Positions 1-8,345 of a stretch of DNA of 49,188 nt are shown piece after piece. Positions within the stretch are counted from its first letter, which is position 1. Each line of letters opens with the position of its first letter. The notes below the pieces were generated by a model. The model searched no databases, had not been told where the DNA came from, and saw nothing but the letters and a program-made list of their open reading frames with translations. The DNA lies in contig NZ_CAJHCQ010000035.1 of the NCBI RefSeq assembly GCF_904848665.1, positions 1-49,188 of the forward strand, written 5' to 3'. The position numbers and the translations under genes are program-made. Origin of the DNA: Paraburkholderia hiiakae. Lineage in GTDB: Bacteria; Pseudomonadota; Gammaproteobacteria; Burkholderiales; Burkholderiaceae.

Positions 1-32
1 CATCCATGGATGTGGACTAAGGAGGGCATGAC

Positions 33-146
33 ATGACAGCCGCACTGTGGGGAATTGCCGGCGGAGTGGCCTGGATGTTCGCGTTCGCGTTGTATCGGCG
101 CAGTCTTCGGGAACCCCCGCGGTCTCACCCCGACCGGACGCCATGA
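33..146 (+). CDS. small single-pass membrane protein (37 aa), possible transporter accessory subunit
   Basis: A 37-codon ORF starts at ATG 33 and is preceded by a very strong ribosome binding site (AAGGAGG at 19-25). Residues about 4-21 form one hydrophobic segment (LWGIAGGVAWMFAFAL), followed by a basic tail starting YRRSLRE, so a single-pass inner-membrane topology is likely. A stop codon at 18-20, in a frame open to the window edge, suggests that a larger gene ends just upstream and that the two are co-transcribed. Tiny membrane proteins of this size follow several sodium:solute symporter genes, and that is the best guess. The upstream gene is outside the window, so the role is unproven. 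Confidence 0.5.
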   Translation: MTAALWGIAGGVAWMFAFALYRRSLREPPRSHPDRTP

Positions 147-267
147 ACGCGTACGCAGCGTACGCAGACATATTCACGAGTCGAGAGACCGCTCTCGCCC
201 TTTTCTCGAACACCCGGTCGCGATCGGCGGGAGGCGTTGGGGCGAGTTGCCCAGGCGGGGACCGATA

Positions 268-2052
268 TCACGCTGCAGACGGGCCCGATGACCGGATGGC
301 AATACGCCGGTGGTGGACAGCCAGCGCTGCCTCGCCGCCGCTCGTGGCGTGAAAGAGTCCAAGCTGCTCGAACTCCTCTTCCTGCAGCGGCGTGATGGCG
401 ATATCCGTGTAGGCGTAACGTTCCGGTGCCTTCATGACTCCCCTGAGGATAGCCTCCGTCCTGAGGTAGAAGCGCAGATATTTTGTCGCCTTGACAACGG
501 TCTCACTCCAGTAGCGCGGATAGAAGCGAAGCGGCGATTCAACCGGTAGCCCCCAACGGCGGTCACGGCGGTGTTTCATCCGCAGGGCTCCCCCTTCGAG
601 CGGATGCACACCCTCGTGTTCGATCATCAGTCTGAACCAGGCGATTGTGCGCATGATCGTCTTCGGTCGGCCGTTCGGGATCTGCGCTGCCCGCTTGACG
701 ATCGTGCGGATGTGCTCGTACGAGTAGAACGCGCTCCAGGCGCTCCGATACGCTTCTTCCCATTCGGCGTCCGACATTTTCGGGTGGTGCGTGACCCGGT
801 GGTTGGTGTCGTATTTGTTGATGTCCGGGTCCATCCATTCAGCGTTCCTTACCATCGTCTGATGATCCTCGGAGCCCGGAAGCGGGGTGAGCATGAAGAA
901 TTCGAGGATGTCTATTGGCAATTCACGCTTGATGATCTCGATGTCGCGCAGGATCGATTCTTTCGTGTCCGCCGGGAAACCGATGATATAGCCAGCGTAG
1001 GTAATCGCGCCGTGGGTGCGCCACTTCTGCAGCATGGCGCGGTATTCGGTGATCTTGTTCTGCCGCTTCTTGGCCGCGATCAGATTCTCGGGATTGATAT
1101 TCTCGAGCCCGATGAACACGCGACGCACACCCGCGCGCGTTGCCTTCTCGATGAAGTGTGGAATCTTGTGACAGAGCGTGTCGACCTGGATCGTGAAGCC
1201 GCAGTGAATGCCTTCCTTTTCCCGAAGTTCGATGATGCGATCGAGAAGAACCTCCCAGTCGTGATTGCGCGCGAAATTATCATCCGTGACGAAGAACCGG
1301 TCGATGCCCTGCTTTGCGTTCTCGCGAATGATTTTCTCGAGATCGTCGGGAGTGCGAAAGCGACTCTTGTGTCCCTGCACGTTGATGATGGTACAAAACG
1401 AGCACTGATACGGGCAACCTCGACCGAGGTCAACCGAGGTATAGGTGCCTGCCGTGCGTTCGATATGCTTGCGCGGCAAGAAGGGCTGGGGAGCACCTTC
1501 GAGCGAGGGTAACGTGTCCATGAAGTTATACAAGGGCTTCATTGCACCATTCCACGCGTCGAGAAGGACTTCATCAAGACGCCGTTCCTCGGCCTCCCCA
1601 GCGAAGAGCGCCACACCCATCGCTTGCGCTTCCTTAAGCTCAGCGGGCATCTCGGGCAGCATGGAGATGCAGCCGGAAACGTGGAAGCCACCGATCGCAA
1701 CCGGCAAGCCAGCGGCACGGAACTGGCGGGCGAGGTCGAGTGCGCGCGGGTACTGGTTCGACTGGACACCGATTAGACCAATCATCGATCTCCCGCCCTT
1801 TGCCTTCAGGTCACGAATGATGCGCTCTGGCCATACCCGCTGGTTGGTTTCGTCGCATGTTTCGATATCGAAATGGACGCCATGGCCCAGCAGCTTTCGC
1901 TCTCGCGCGTCATCAGCGAGCGCATACATACAGGCGAGTGTATTGGAAGGCATGACCGAGCGGAGCCACTGGATCGGGTAGCCGTCGTCGTCGTAATGGG
2001 TCGGCTTGATGAGGACGAGAGAGAATCGGGAACTGTCAGGAATCGAGTGCAT
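268..2052 (-). CDS. B12-binding-domain radical SAM protein
   Basis: The 594-aa protein has a radical SAM [4Fe-4S] motif CPYQCSFC (C213, C217, C220) in the context LGRGCPYQCSFC. Its N-terminal half resembles a cobalamin-binding Rossmann domain, including the GGFHVSG segment near residues 121-127. The C-terminal 150 residues are family-specific and end in a Ser/Arg-rich tail. The start at 2052 was preferred over an in-frame ATG 42 nt upstream because AAGGA lies a few bases before it and because SFSLVLIKP-type sequence begins soon after. Members of this family methylate or rearrange unactivated carbons. The substrate cannot be read from the sequence. It is transcribed alone, with no functional partner beside it. 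Confidence 0.85.
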   Translation of the reverse strand: MHSIPDSSRFSLVLIKPTHYDDDGYPIQWLRSVMPSNTLACMYALADDARERKLLGHGVHFDIETCDETNQRVWPERIIRDLKAKGGRSMIGLIGVQSNQYPRALDLARQFRAAGLPVAIGGFHVSGCISMLPEMPAELKEAQAMGVALFAGEAEERRLDEVLLDAWNGAMKPLYNFMDTLPSLEGAPQPFLPRKHIERTAGTYTSVDLGRGCPYQCSFCTIINVQGHKSRFRTPDDLEKIIRENAKQGIDRFFVTDDNFARNHDWEVLLDRIIELREKEGIHCGFTIQVDTLCHKIPHFIEKATRAGVRRVFIGLENINPENLIAAKKRQNKITEYRAMLQKWRTHGAITYAGYIIGFPADTKESILRDIEIIKRELPIDILEFFMLTPLPGSEDHQTMVRNAEWMDPDINKYDTNHRVTHHPKMSDAEWEEAYRSAWSAFYSYEHIRTIVKRAAQIPNGRPKTIMRTIAWFRLMIEHEGVHPLEGGALRMKHRRDRRWGLPVESPLRFYPRYWSETVVKATKYLRFYLRTEAILRGVMKAPERYAYTDIAITPLQEEEFEQLGLFHATSGGEAALAVHHRRIAIRSSGPSAA

Positions 2053-2779
2053 TGTGTCCTTGGTCTGCTCTGTAGCGCTGTCTGGAAGGCACACAGCCGT
2101 GAGGGTCGTCCGTCTTCAGAATATGGGAGATGGATCGTGAACTGGCAAGCACTACAGCAACCCGCATCGTACCCGCCTGGACCCCTGCTGTGTTTACAAT
2201 TCCGCGGGCGTCAAGTTTCGATGATTGGGATCCTGTTGGGCTCAACGCGGTTGAGTTGCCGATTCAAGGTACACCCGCGGCGGGATTGCCTGCGCCATCG
2301 TCTTGATGCCTAAGACGTCATGGCGTTGGCCTCACAGGCGGCAAATGCGGCCGACATCTTCGTCCCGTTTCGCAACGCTTCCACAGGCTATGCGGATGTT
2401 AGCAGTGGTTGGGCGTCATGCCCGGCCTCGCTTGTTGAGGACCGCCCCGCCAATCCTTCCGATCTTTGGGGTGCCTCCGGCCCCGGCCCCTGCACGTGGT
2501 TTACGTTCCGACCAATCGTGCCGCGGCGGCCGCGCTGCAAATCAACAGAACGACGCGTCACCAGAGCGCTCGTCATAAACTGAGCCGTCGGCTCCTCTGC
2601 GCGGCGATTAACGAATGAATTGCATATTGGGCGAGTCGGTCCAGATGTCTGCAATCAATGCAACGTAAGCCTATCGCAAACATTTGCTTTCATGCTGAAT
2701 TCCAGGCGGTGGAGGGCGATGTCACTTCTGAACAATTAGTAGTGCGACGCTATCTATGGAAAAAAATTCGACCGCTCGG

Positions 2780-2943
2780 GTCAGATACACCTGACTGGCA
2801 AGCGATCGCTGTTGCGGCGGAACAACTCATGTTGAAAGTAAATTGGTTTGTCACCCGTTTTGCCACGGGTTGCAAAGCCAAATCGCAGCTTAATTGCTAC
2901 GAATTTATGAAACGTGTCGTTTGTTTGTAGCAGCAATTTTTTT
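2780..2943 (+). ncRNA. candidate small RNA ending in an intrinsic terminator
   Basis: Three stem-loops occur in succession. The first is GTCAG/CTGAC (2780-2795). The second is ACCCG/CGGGT (2853-2870). The third is a compound hairpin followed by seven Ts (2893-2943). No protein gene on this strand ends here, so the terminator has no obvious customer other than a short untranslated transcript. The 5' end and promoter are not defined. A 90-codon frame (2658-2930) overlaps it, but its stop codon lies inside the terminator stem and its peptide is unrecognised. Confidence 0.3.
2893..2943 (+). terminator. intrinsic terminator-like hairpin with T7 tract
   Basis: The outer stem is formed by TTGCTAC (2894-2900) and GTAGCAGCAA (2927-2936, one bulged base). 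An inner stem AAACG/CGTTT (2910-2914 with 2918-2922) has a TGT loop. Seven Ts follow at 2937-2943. It lies 79 bp before the porin start and points toward the porin gene. Confidence 0.5.
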
Positions 2944-2952
2944 AGGGCGATC

Positions 2953-2980
2953 TGGCTTCTGCTCAGGACGCGACTATAGA
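2953..2980 (+). promoter_or_regulatory. possible sigma-70-type promoter of the porin gene
   Basis: TGGCTT (2953-2958) and TATAGA (2975-2980) are separated by 16 bp and lie just downstream of the orphan terminator. A start site near 2988 would give a leader of about 34 nt. The -35 match is poor, so this is only a candidate. Confidence 0.25.
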
Positions 2981-3021
2981 CTGACACCGCTTGTTCCTTT
3001 CATGCCAACGGGTGCTATCTC

Positions 3022-4206
3022 ATGAAGAAGATCACCATTGCCGTCGCCGTTTGCGCCGCGTCTGCAGCGCCCGCTGCCAACGCACAGAGCTCGGTCACCC
3101 TCTACGGTCTGATCGACGCCGGCATCGCCTACACGAACAACGTTCAGAATGGCGCCCCCGGCCACGGTAGCGCGCGCGTCGCCCTCACAAGCGGGAATAT
3201 CAGCGGCAGCCGCTTCGGCCTGCGCGGCAGCGAGGACCTGGGCGGCGGTTTGCATGCTGTCTTCGTGCTCGAAAACGGTTTCAACGTCAACAACGGCACG
3301 CTCGGTCAGGGTGGCCGCATGTTCGGCCGTCAAGCGTATGTCGGCGTGAGCGGCGATCAATACGGCACCTTGACGATGGGCCGCCAGTATGACGCGATGG
3401 TCGACTTCGTCTCGCCGCTGTCAGGTACGGCGGGCACGTTCGGCGACTCGGGATTCGCCCACGTGTATGACAACGACAACCTGCAACACACCGTCCGATT
3501 CAGCAACTCGGTGAAGTTCGCGAGTGTCGACTACTCGGGCTTCAAGTTCGGCGGCATGTACGCGTTCAGTAACAGCACCAGTTTCGCCGTCGATCGTGCG
3601 TATAGCGCTGGTGCGAGCTACAACAACGGCCCGCTGCAATTCGCGGCAGCCTACCTTCAGATCAACGGTTCGGCGGCGGCGAGCAGCCCTGCAGGAACCG
3701 CCAATCAGAACGTTGCGGCGGACCCGAGCGAGTTCAAGGCGACCGCGGGCGGCGGCAACCTGACGGCGGACGTGCAGCGCACGGTCGGTGCGGGCCTCGG
3801 TTATACGTTCGGCCCGGCGGTGATCAACTTCGTCTACACGCATAGCCAGTACCAGAACACGTCCGCATTCGGCCTGAACCCGGTGAGCGGCTCAACTCAC
3901 TTCGACAACTATGAACTCAACGTCAAGTACTCGCTCACGCCTGCGCTGATTCTCGGCCTCATGGATACGTTCACGGACGGTCATCTGAACGGCGTGAGCA
4001 AGTCGAACATCAGCTCTGATCCGAAGTGGAACCAGGTCAACGCGATCGCGCGCTACTCGCTGTCGAAGCGCACGGAAGTGTACGGTGAAGCGATGTACCA
4101 GCGCGCGATCGGCCACAACAACGTCGCGACGATGTACAACGCCGGCGGCTTCTCGGCGACGAGCAATCAGGTGATGGGCGCCGTCGGCATGTTGACGCGC
4201 TTCTAG
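3022..4206 (+). CDS. outer-membrane general porin (Gram-negative porin, OmpC-like, Burkholderiales type)
   Basis: The 394-aa precursor begins with a Sec signal peptide (residues 1 to about 21, MKKITIAVAVCAASAAPAANA). The mature start QSSVTLYGLIDAG is the hallmark of beta-proteobacterial trimeric porins. The protein ends in MLTRF, with the terminal Phe recognised by the BAM machinery. Alternating beta-strand sequence and the RFGLRGSEDLGGGL segment support a 16-stranded barrel for diffusion of small hydrophilic solutes. The ribosome binding site is weak, and a 7-codon upstream ORF (3002-3025) overlaps the start codon as ATGA. The gene stands alone, so specificity cannot be inferred from neighbours. 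Confidence 0.93.
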   Translation: MKKITIAVAVCAASAAPAANAQSSVTLYGLIDAGIAYTNNVQNGAPGHGSARVALTSGNISGSRFGLRGSEDLGGGLHAVFVLENGFNVNNGTLGQGGRMFGRQAYVGVSGDQYGTLTMGRQYDAMVDFVSPLSGTAGTFGDSGFAHVYDNDNLQHTVRFSNSVKFASVDYSGFKFGGMYAFSNSTSFAVDRAYSAGASYNNGPLQFAAAYLQINGSAAASSPAGTANQNVAADPSEFKATAGGGNLTADVQRTVGAGLGYTFGPAVINFVYTHSQYQNTSAFGLNPVSGSTHFDNYELNVKYSLTPALILGLMDTFTDGHLNGVSKSNISSDPKWNQVNAIARYSLSKRTEVYGEAMYQRAIGHNNVATMYNAGGFSATSNQVMGAVGMLTRF

Positions 4207-4485
4207 GCGGCCATCAGAGCCCGCATCCCGCGGTCATCGGAGTGGATTTGTACAACTTGCGAGACGAGGGATATCGCAGTCGGCACCGGCGTTGTCATTG
4301 GCGCGCCATCGAGGACCGCTCCGGGCTAGTACTGTCGTATCGTTGATTGATTCGCAAGCTTGGCGCAGCTTTTGCGAAACTCCGTTCATGAGCCTGTTTT
4401 TTCGAGTTTTATTATTCTAACGTTGTCGGTATGGTACGCCTGCATCGTAACTGATCCCAAAAGCATGTTCGCGCGAGGTTTTGCG

Positions 4486-4986
4486 GTGCCCCCCTCTGAG
4501 TTCACGATCAGATGCCTACAGCCAGACGAATGGCGTTTGTTGAAGGCTCTTCGTCTGAGGGCGCTTGGTTGCGACCCTCAGTCGTACTGGGAGACTGTGG
4601 AAGAAGCCAGCGCACGCGACGACGTGTACTGGAATACCTTCGCCAGCAAAGTCACGTCGCCGGAGGGGGCCAGAATGTTCATCGTTGAGCATTCTGAGAG
4701 CGTTGCCGCTTTCGTTTTCGGCGTTAAAAAGGACGCTGGCGAATATAGCGTCGGGGGCCTTTGGGTCGATCCGGTTCACCGACGAAAGGGAGTTGGTAGC
4801 TTGCTGGTGCAGCAGGTCGTCACATGGGCGAGAGCAGATTCGCATGCTGCGGTAATCCGCCTCTGGTGCCATACTGGATCGGCACTATCGTTCTATCAGC
4901 GCAACGGCTTTCAATCTTTGGATCGATTTCGGACCAACGACCTTGATGGCCGCCGGATAGTTGAGATGGAGTGGCGCAGCACTTGA
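4486..4986 (+). CDS. GNAT-family N-acetyltransferase
   Basis: The core of the GNAT fold is visible. There is an N-terminal segment FTIRCLQPDEWRLLKALRLR, and motif A reads GGLWVDPVHRRKGVG with the acetyl-CoA pyrophosphate-binding RRKGVG loop. Motif B includes RLWCHTGSALSFYQRNGF. I chose the GTG at 4486 (166 aa) because GAGG sits seven bases upstream. The frame also has ATG codons at 4465 and 4360, but these add sequence atypical of the family and lack a ribosome binding site. The closest architecture is the RimI-like group that acetylates amines of small molecules or proteins. It is monocistronic and convergent with the tat operon. Confidence 0.8.
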   Translation: MPPSEFTIRCLQPDEWRLLKALRLRALGCDPQSYWETVEEASARDDVYWNTFASKVTSPEGARMFIVEHSESVAAFVFGVKKDAGEYSVGGLWVDPVHRRKGVGSLLVQQVVTWARADSHAAVIRLWCHTGSALSFYQRNGFQSLDRFRTNDLDGRRIVEMEWRST

Positions 4987-5135
4987 TGGTCGTGCGCGCT
5001 ATCGCGCGAGTGAGACGGGACTTCCGTGGTACCCGTAGTTCTACGCTGGAACCGCCGAGATACTCGGCCCCGACTCTACGGCTCAATGCGGAGTGCGCAA
5101 GTGAGCGATAACGCGCCTTCCTGGGCGCCGCCTGA

Positions 5136-5915
5136 CTATCCCTGGCGTTCTGTTTCCCGCTCCTCGATCCCGTGCTTGCGTGTGAATATCCCGGCCGCAA
5201 TGAGTCCGACCTCGTAAAGAATGATCAGAGGGAACGCGAGAATCAGCTGAGAGAACACGTCCGGTGGCGTCACCACGGCGGAAATCGCAAACGCACCGAC
5301 AATCACATAAGGCCGGATCTGGCGCAACTTCCCTACAGTCACGATCCCCATTCCTGCGAGAATCACCACGATGATTGGCACCTCAAATGTCGCGCCAAAC
5401 GCGAGAAACATGGTGAGGGCGAAACTCACATACTTGTCGATATCCGTCGTCATTTCCACCCCGAGTGGGGCGTTGTAATGCGCCATTACGCGGAAAATGG
5501 TCGGAAACACAACGAAATAAGCGAATGCCATGCCGCACAGAAACAGGGTGTAGCTGCTGGCGACCAGCGGCACGACGAGCTTCCTTTCCTGCCGGTAAAG
5601 CCCCGGAGCAATAAACGCCCAGATCTGGTATAGCACGACCGGTAGTGCGATGACGAGCGCAACCACCATAGTGACCTTCACTGGGACGAAGAAAGAGCCG
5701 GTGACGTCGGTGACAATCAGCTTGCCGTTCGTCGGCAAGTTCTGGATCAGCGGATGGGCTAGCACCCGGAAGATATCGGGCGCCCAGTAAACCAGTCCCA
5801 TGAACACGAAGAGCACTGAGGCGCCCGCGCGGATGATCCGGTTACGGAGTTCGACCAGGTGTGAAATGAACGTCTCTTCAACTGGTTCGTCTCTAATGTG
5901 TTGCAGTTCGCTCAT
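5136..5915 (-). CDS. tatC: Sec-independent protein translocase subunit TatC
   Basis: The 259-aa polytopic protein matches TatC: the amino-terminal FISHLVELRNRIIRA signature, six hydrophobic segments, and the conserved first periplasmic and cytoplasmic loops (APGLYRQERK around residues 103-112). TatC forms the twin-arginine signal receptor with TatB in the inner membrane. GGAGG lies six bases before the ATG. It is the last gene of a minus-strand tatA-tatB-tatC series. Housekeeping tatABC of Burkholderia usually follows histidine biosynthesis genes, which are absent here. This may therefore be an accessory copy (inference). Confidence 0.95.
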   Translation of the reverse strand: MSELQHIRDEPVEETFISHLVELRNRIIRAGASVLFVFMGLVYWAPDIFRVLAHPLIQNLPTNGKLIVTDVTGSFFVPVKVTMVVALVIALPVVLYQIWAFIAPGLYRQERKLVVPLVASSYTLFLCGMAFAYFVVFPTIFRVMAHYNAPLGVEMTTDIDKYVSFALTMFLAFGATFEVPIIVVILAGMGIVTVGKLRQIRPYVIVGAFAISAVVTPPDVFSQLILAFPLIILYEVGLIAAGIFTRKHGIEERETERQG

Positions 5916-5981
5916 GCCAGGCCTCCGCCAGGAATCGTCGATGGAAGAAAGGTAGTCAATGCCAAATGAACGCGAGGAAGG

Positions 5982-6521
5982 CTATGAAAAGAACCACGCG
6001 CGGCGGCGCATCGTCTCGGGACTGCGCCATGCAGTCCGTGACGCGCGCGATTGCTGGCGCGTTTTGCGCACCGTTGCCTGCTTGTACCAGCTCGGGATAG
6101 CAGCTTGCCTGGCGCGCCAGTTTCTGCGCTTCGCTTGCGACGCGTTTCTGATGTCCATTAGGACGCCTGAGGTATCACCGTAGACGGGCGTCATATCTCG
6201 ACCTTCGGCGCCCGTTACAGGGTCCGACATCGACGTGCCCAGTTTCCACGCGTTGTCGAGTTCGCTTTCTTGCGAGCGCAGTACGTCGTGAACCTTGTTC
6301 TCGATATCCGACGCTGCTGATTCAAACCCGCCGCGCATCTTCTTCAAACTGTCGAGATCAAGCTCGCGAGCGACTTCCGCCTTGACGTCGTCGACATACC
6401 GTTGCGCGCGGCCGAACAGCGCGCCCGCCGTTCGCGCTACGCCAGGCAAGCGCTTCGGGCCGAGCACGACAAGTGCGACGACACCGATCATCGCCATTTT
6501 GGTTAATCCGAGGTCGAACAT
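5982..6521 (-). CDS. tatB: Sec-independent protein translocase subunit TatB
   Basis: The 179-aa protein begins MFDLGLTKMAMIGVVALVV. This single transmembrane helix is followed by the LGPKRLPGVARTAG hinge typical of TatB, then an amphipathic helix (GRAQRYVDDVKAEVARELD). The C-terminal 50 residues are rich in Arg, Lys and Trp. TatB bridges TatC and TatA during export of folded proteins. The frame extends 79 codons further upstream, but the start at 6521 fits the family and has AAGGAG about ten bases before it. It is separated from tatC by 66 bp and from tatA by 61 bp. Confidence 0.92.
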   Translation of the reverse strand: MFDLGLTKMAMIGVVALVVLGPKRLPGVARTAGALFGRAQRYVDDVKAEVARELDLDSLKKMRGGFESAASDIENKVHDVLRSQESELDNAWKLGTSMSDPVTGAEGRDMTPVYGDTSGVLMDIRNASQAKRRNWRARQAAIPSWYKQATVRKTRQQSRASRTAWRSPETMRRRAWFFS

Positions 6522-6582
6522 GGAATCAAGGCTCCTTGAACTATGAGGGGTACAGCCGAGGCCATACTTATTGAAGCGGAAA

Positions 6583-6810
6583 CTACCGGTATTCGCCCCG
6601 ACGCGTCGTGTCCTTCGTTTCCATCTCAACGACACCGTCATGAGGCAGTGCAGGCTGCTGCTCCGAAATTTGATTCTCGGCCATGCCGTCCTTAAACCCC
6701 TTAACCGCGCTACCAAGATCGCCCCCGATGTTTCGCAGCTTCTTCGTACCGAAAACAAGTGCCACGATCAGCAAAACGATCATCCAATGCCAAATGCTCA
6801 GCGAACCCAT
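6583..6810 (-). CDS. tatA: Sec-independent protein translocase subunit TatA
   Basis: The 75-aa protein has the canonical TatA layout. A short N-terminal helix (MGSLSIWHWMIVLLIVALV) is followed by the FGTKKLRNIGGDLG hinge and an amphipathic helix AVKGFKDGMAE. An acidic and basic tail, variable in length within the family, completes it. TatA oligomerises to form the conduit for folded twin-arginine substrates. It is the first tat gene of the operon and lies 263 bp downstream of an epoxide hydrolase with its own twin-arginine signal, on the same strand. Confidence 0.95.
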   Translation of the reverse strand: MGSLSIWHWMIVLLIVALVFGTKKLRNIGGDLGSAVKGFKDGMAENQISEQQPALPHDGVVEMETKDTTRRGEYR

Positions 6811-7073
6811 GATTGAAAACCCTCTCTAGTTGCGCGGCGCGTGTCGCCCGCGACGAAGAATGTGGACCTTGCGGCCCGATTTGGAGCATCGACGCTCCGC
6901 TGATTAAACCGATGTTTTGCACCCAATGAAGGGCGTCGTTGGCTGCATCGCCTGAAGACGAAACAAGCTCTCCTGAAAGACCGGGCTTTCTCCGCCTCGA
7001 GAGCGCACTCAGCGTCAGGTCTCTGGATGTTGCTAAGGGGCGTTGCCCCCGCAACTGCCAGAATGAAACCGCG

Positions 7074-8345
7074 TTAGCGCAGCGATCTGAATGCTGCCCG
7101 GACCTCGCTGCTGAAGAGTTCGGGTTGCTCCCATGCAGCGAAGTGACCGCCGTTGTTGACCTCGTTGAAGTAGATGAGGTTGTGATAGCTGCGCTCCGTC
7201 CAGCTTCGCGGCGCGCGATAGATCTCGCCCGGGAAGACCGACACGGCAGCCGGCAGGGAAATGTCCACCGCGTCGAAGTTGTTGGAATGGTCTTCCCAAT
7301 AGATTTGGGCGGCTGACGTAGCGCTATTCGTTAGCCAGTAGAGCGATATATCGTCGAGCATCTCATCGCGCGTGAGGACGCGTTCCGGTACTCCGCCGCT
7401 ATAGGTCCATTGTGAGATCTTGTCGTACATCCACGCGGCCTGCCCAACGGGTGAATCCGCGAGCGCGTAGCCAACGGTCTGCGGCCGGGTCACCATCATG
7501 GCGGAATAGCCGCAATTGTCGCGATAGAACACCCTGAGAGACTCGTATGCGGCCCTCTCTTGCGGCGACAGGTTGCCCGGTGCAGGCGCTCCGAGGGTGA
7601 GCAATGTGGCGATGTCGGGAGGTACCGTTGCTGGCATGTTGACGTGAATGCCGATTAAGCCCTTTACCTTTTGCATGGCCATCCGATGAGAAATCACCGA
7701 TCCACAGTCACCGCCTTGCGATACGAAGCGGGTATAGCCTAACCGCGCCATCAATTCGCCCCACGCGCGCGCGATGTGGTCCGAACCCCAGCCGGTCTTC
7801 TTCGGCTGCTCCGAGAAGCCGAAGCCGGGTATCGATGGCACGACGATGTGGAACGCGTCGTCGGCGCTGCCTCCGTATGCGGTGGGATCGGTAAGCGGAG
7901 GAATGACCTTCAGTAGTTCAAAAATCGAACCTGGCCAACCGTGGGTCATGATGACCGGCATCGCATTCTTGTGGCGAGACTTCACGTGAATAAACTGGAT
8001 ATCGAGACCGTCGATTTCGGTCATGAACATCGGTAATGCGTTCAGTTTTGCCTCGCCTTTGCGCCAGTCGTAGTCGGTTCCCCAGTACTGGACCAGTGCC
8101 TGCATTCGCGCACGTTGTACACCCTGGGAGTCGTCGTTGACAGTCTCCTTGCCGGGCCAACGCGTGGCGGCGAGCCGTCGGCGCAGATCGACGAGGCTGG
8201 CTTCGGGCACACTGGCCCTGAAGGGACGGATCCTGTCGTCACCGGTCGCGGCGAACACGGATCCGGGAATCAGGCCTGCGGCGGCTACCGCGGCCGTAGC
8301 CGCGAGAATATGACGTCGACGGTGTGAAAACGGTGTTGAAGACAT
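7074..8345 (-). CDS. exported epoxide hydrolase, EHN-domain alpha/beta-hydrolase
   Basis: The 423-aa precursor starts with a twin-arginine-like signal (SHRRRHILAATAA, arginines at 9-11) running to AATGDD near residue 36. The mature part has the N-terminal EHN domain of microsomal-type epoxide hydrolases (PFRASVPEASLVDLRRRLAATRWPG). It also has the oxyanion HGWPGS (135-140), the nucleophile D213 in QGGDCGS, and the catalytic His 401 in NNGGHFAAWEQP. It should open epoxides to diols outside the cytoplasm. The ATG at 8345 was preferred over the one at 8354 because CAGGA is correctly spaced only for the former. The downstream tatABC genes on the same strand suggest dedicated export. Confidence 0.88.
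   Translation of the reverse strand: MSSTPFSHRRRHILAATAAVAAAGLIPGSVFAATGDDRIRPFRASVPEASLVDLRRRLAATRWPGKETVNDDSQGVQRARMQALVQYWGTDYDWRKGEAKLNALPMFMTEIDGLDIQFIHVKSRHKNAMPVIMTHGWPGSIFELLKVIPPLTDPTAYGGSADDAFHIVVPSIPGFGFSEQPKKTGWGSDHIARAWGELMARLGYTRFVSQGGDCGSVISHRMAMQKVKGLIGIHVNMPATVPPDIATLLTLGAPAPGNLSPQERAAYESLRVFYRDNCGYSAMMVTRPQTVGYALADSPVGQAAWMYDKISQWTYSGGVPERVLTRDEMLDDISLYWLTNSATSAAQIYWEDHSNNFDAVDISLPAAVSVFPGEIYRAPRSWTERSYHNLIYFNEVNNGGHFAAWEQPELFSSEVRAAFRSLR

Larger units (their letters stand above)
2053..3021. other. long intergenic region without a convincing protein gene
   Basis: This 969-bp stretch separates the divergent radical SAM and porin genes. Short frames at 2130-2306 and 2320-2583 read as odd, unrecognised peptides and may be decayed coding sequence. 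The right third (about 2640-2990) is clearly more AT-rich than its surroundings. It carries several hairpins and a terminator-like structure (annotated separately). The porin promoter should lie at its right end. Confidence 0.5.

Noticed and set aside
2658..2930. A 90-codon ORF before the porin
   Set aside because: No ribosome binding site or family match, and its stop codon is buried in a terminator-like stem.
5982..6758. N-terminal extension of TatB to 258 aa
   Set aside because: TatB begins with its membrane helix; the extension is Arg/Ser-rich and covers the intergenic region and part of tatA.
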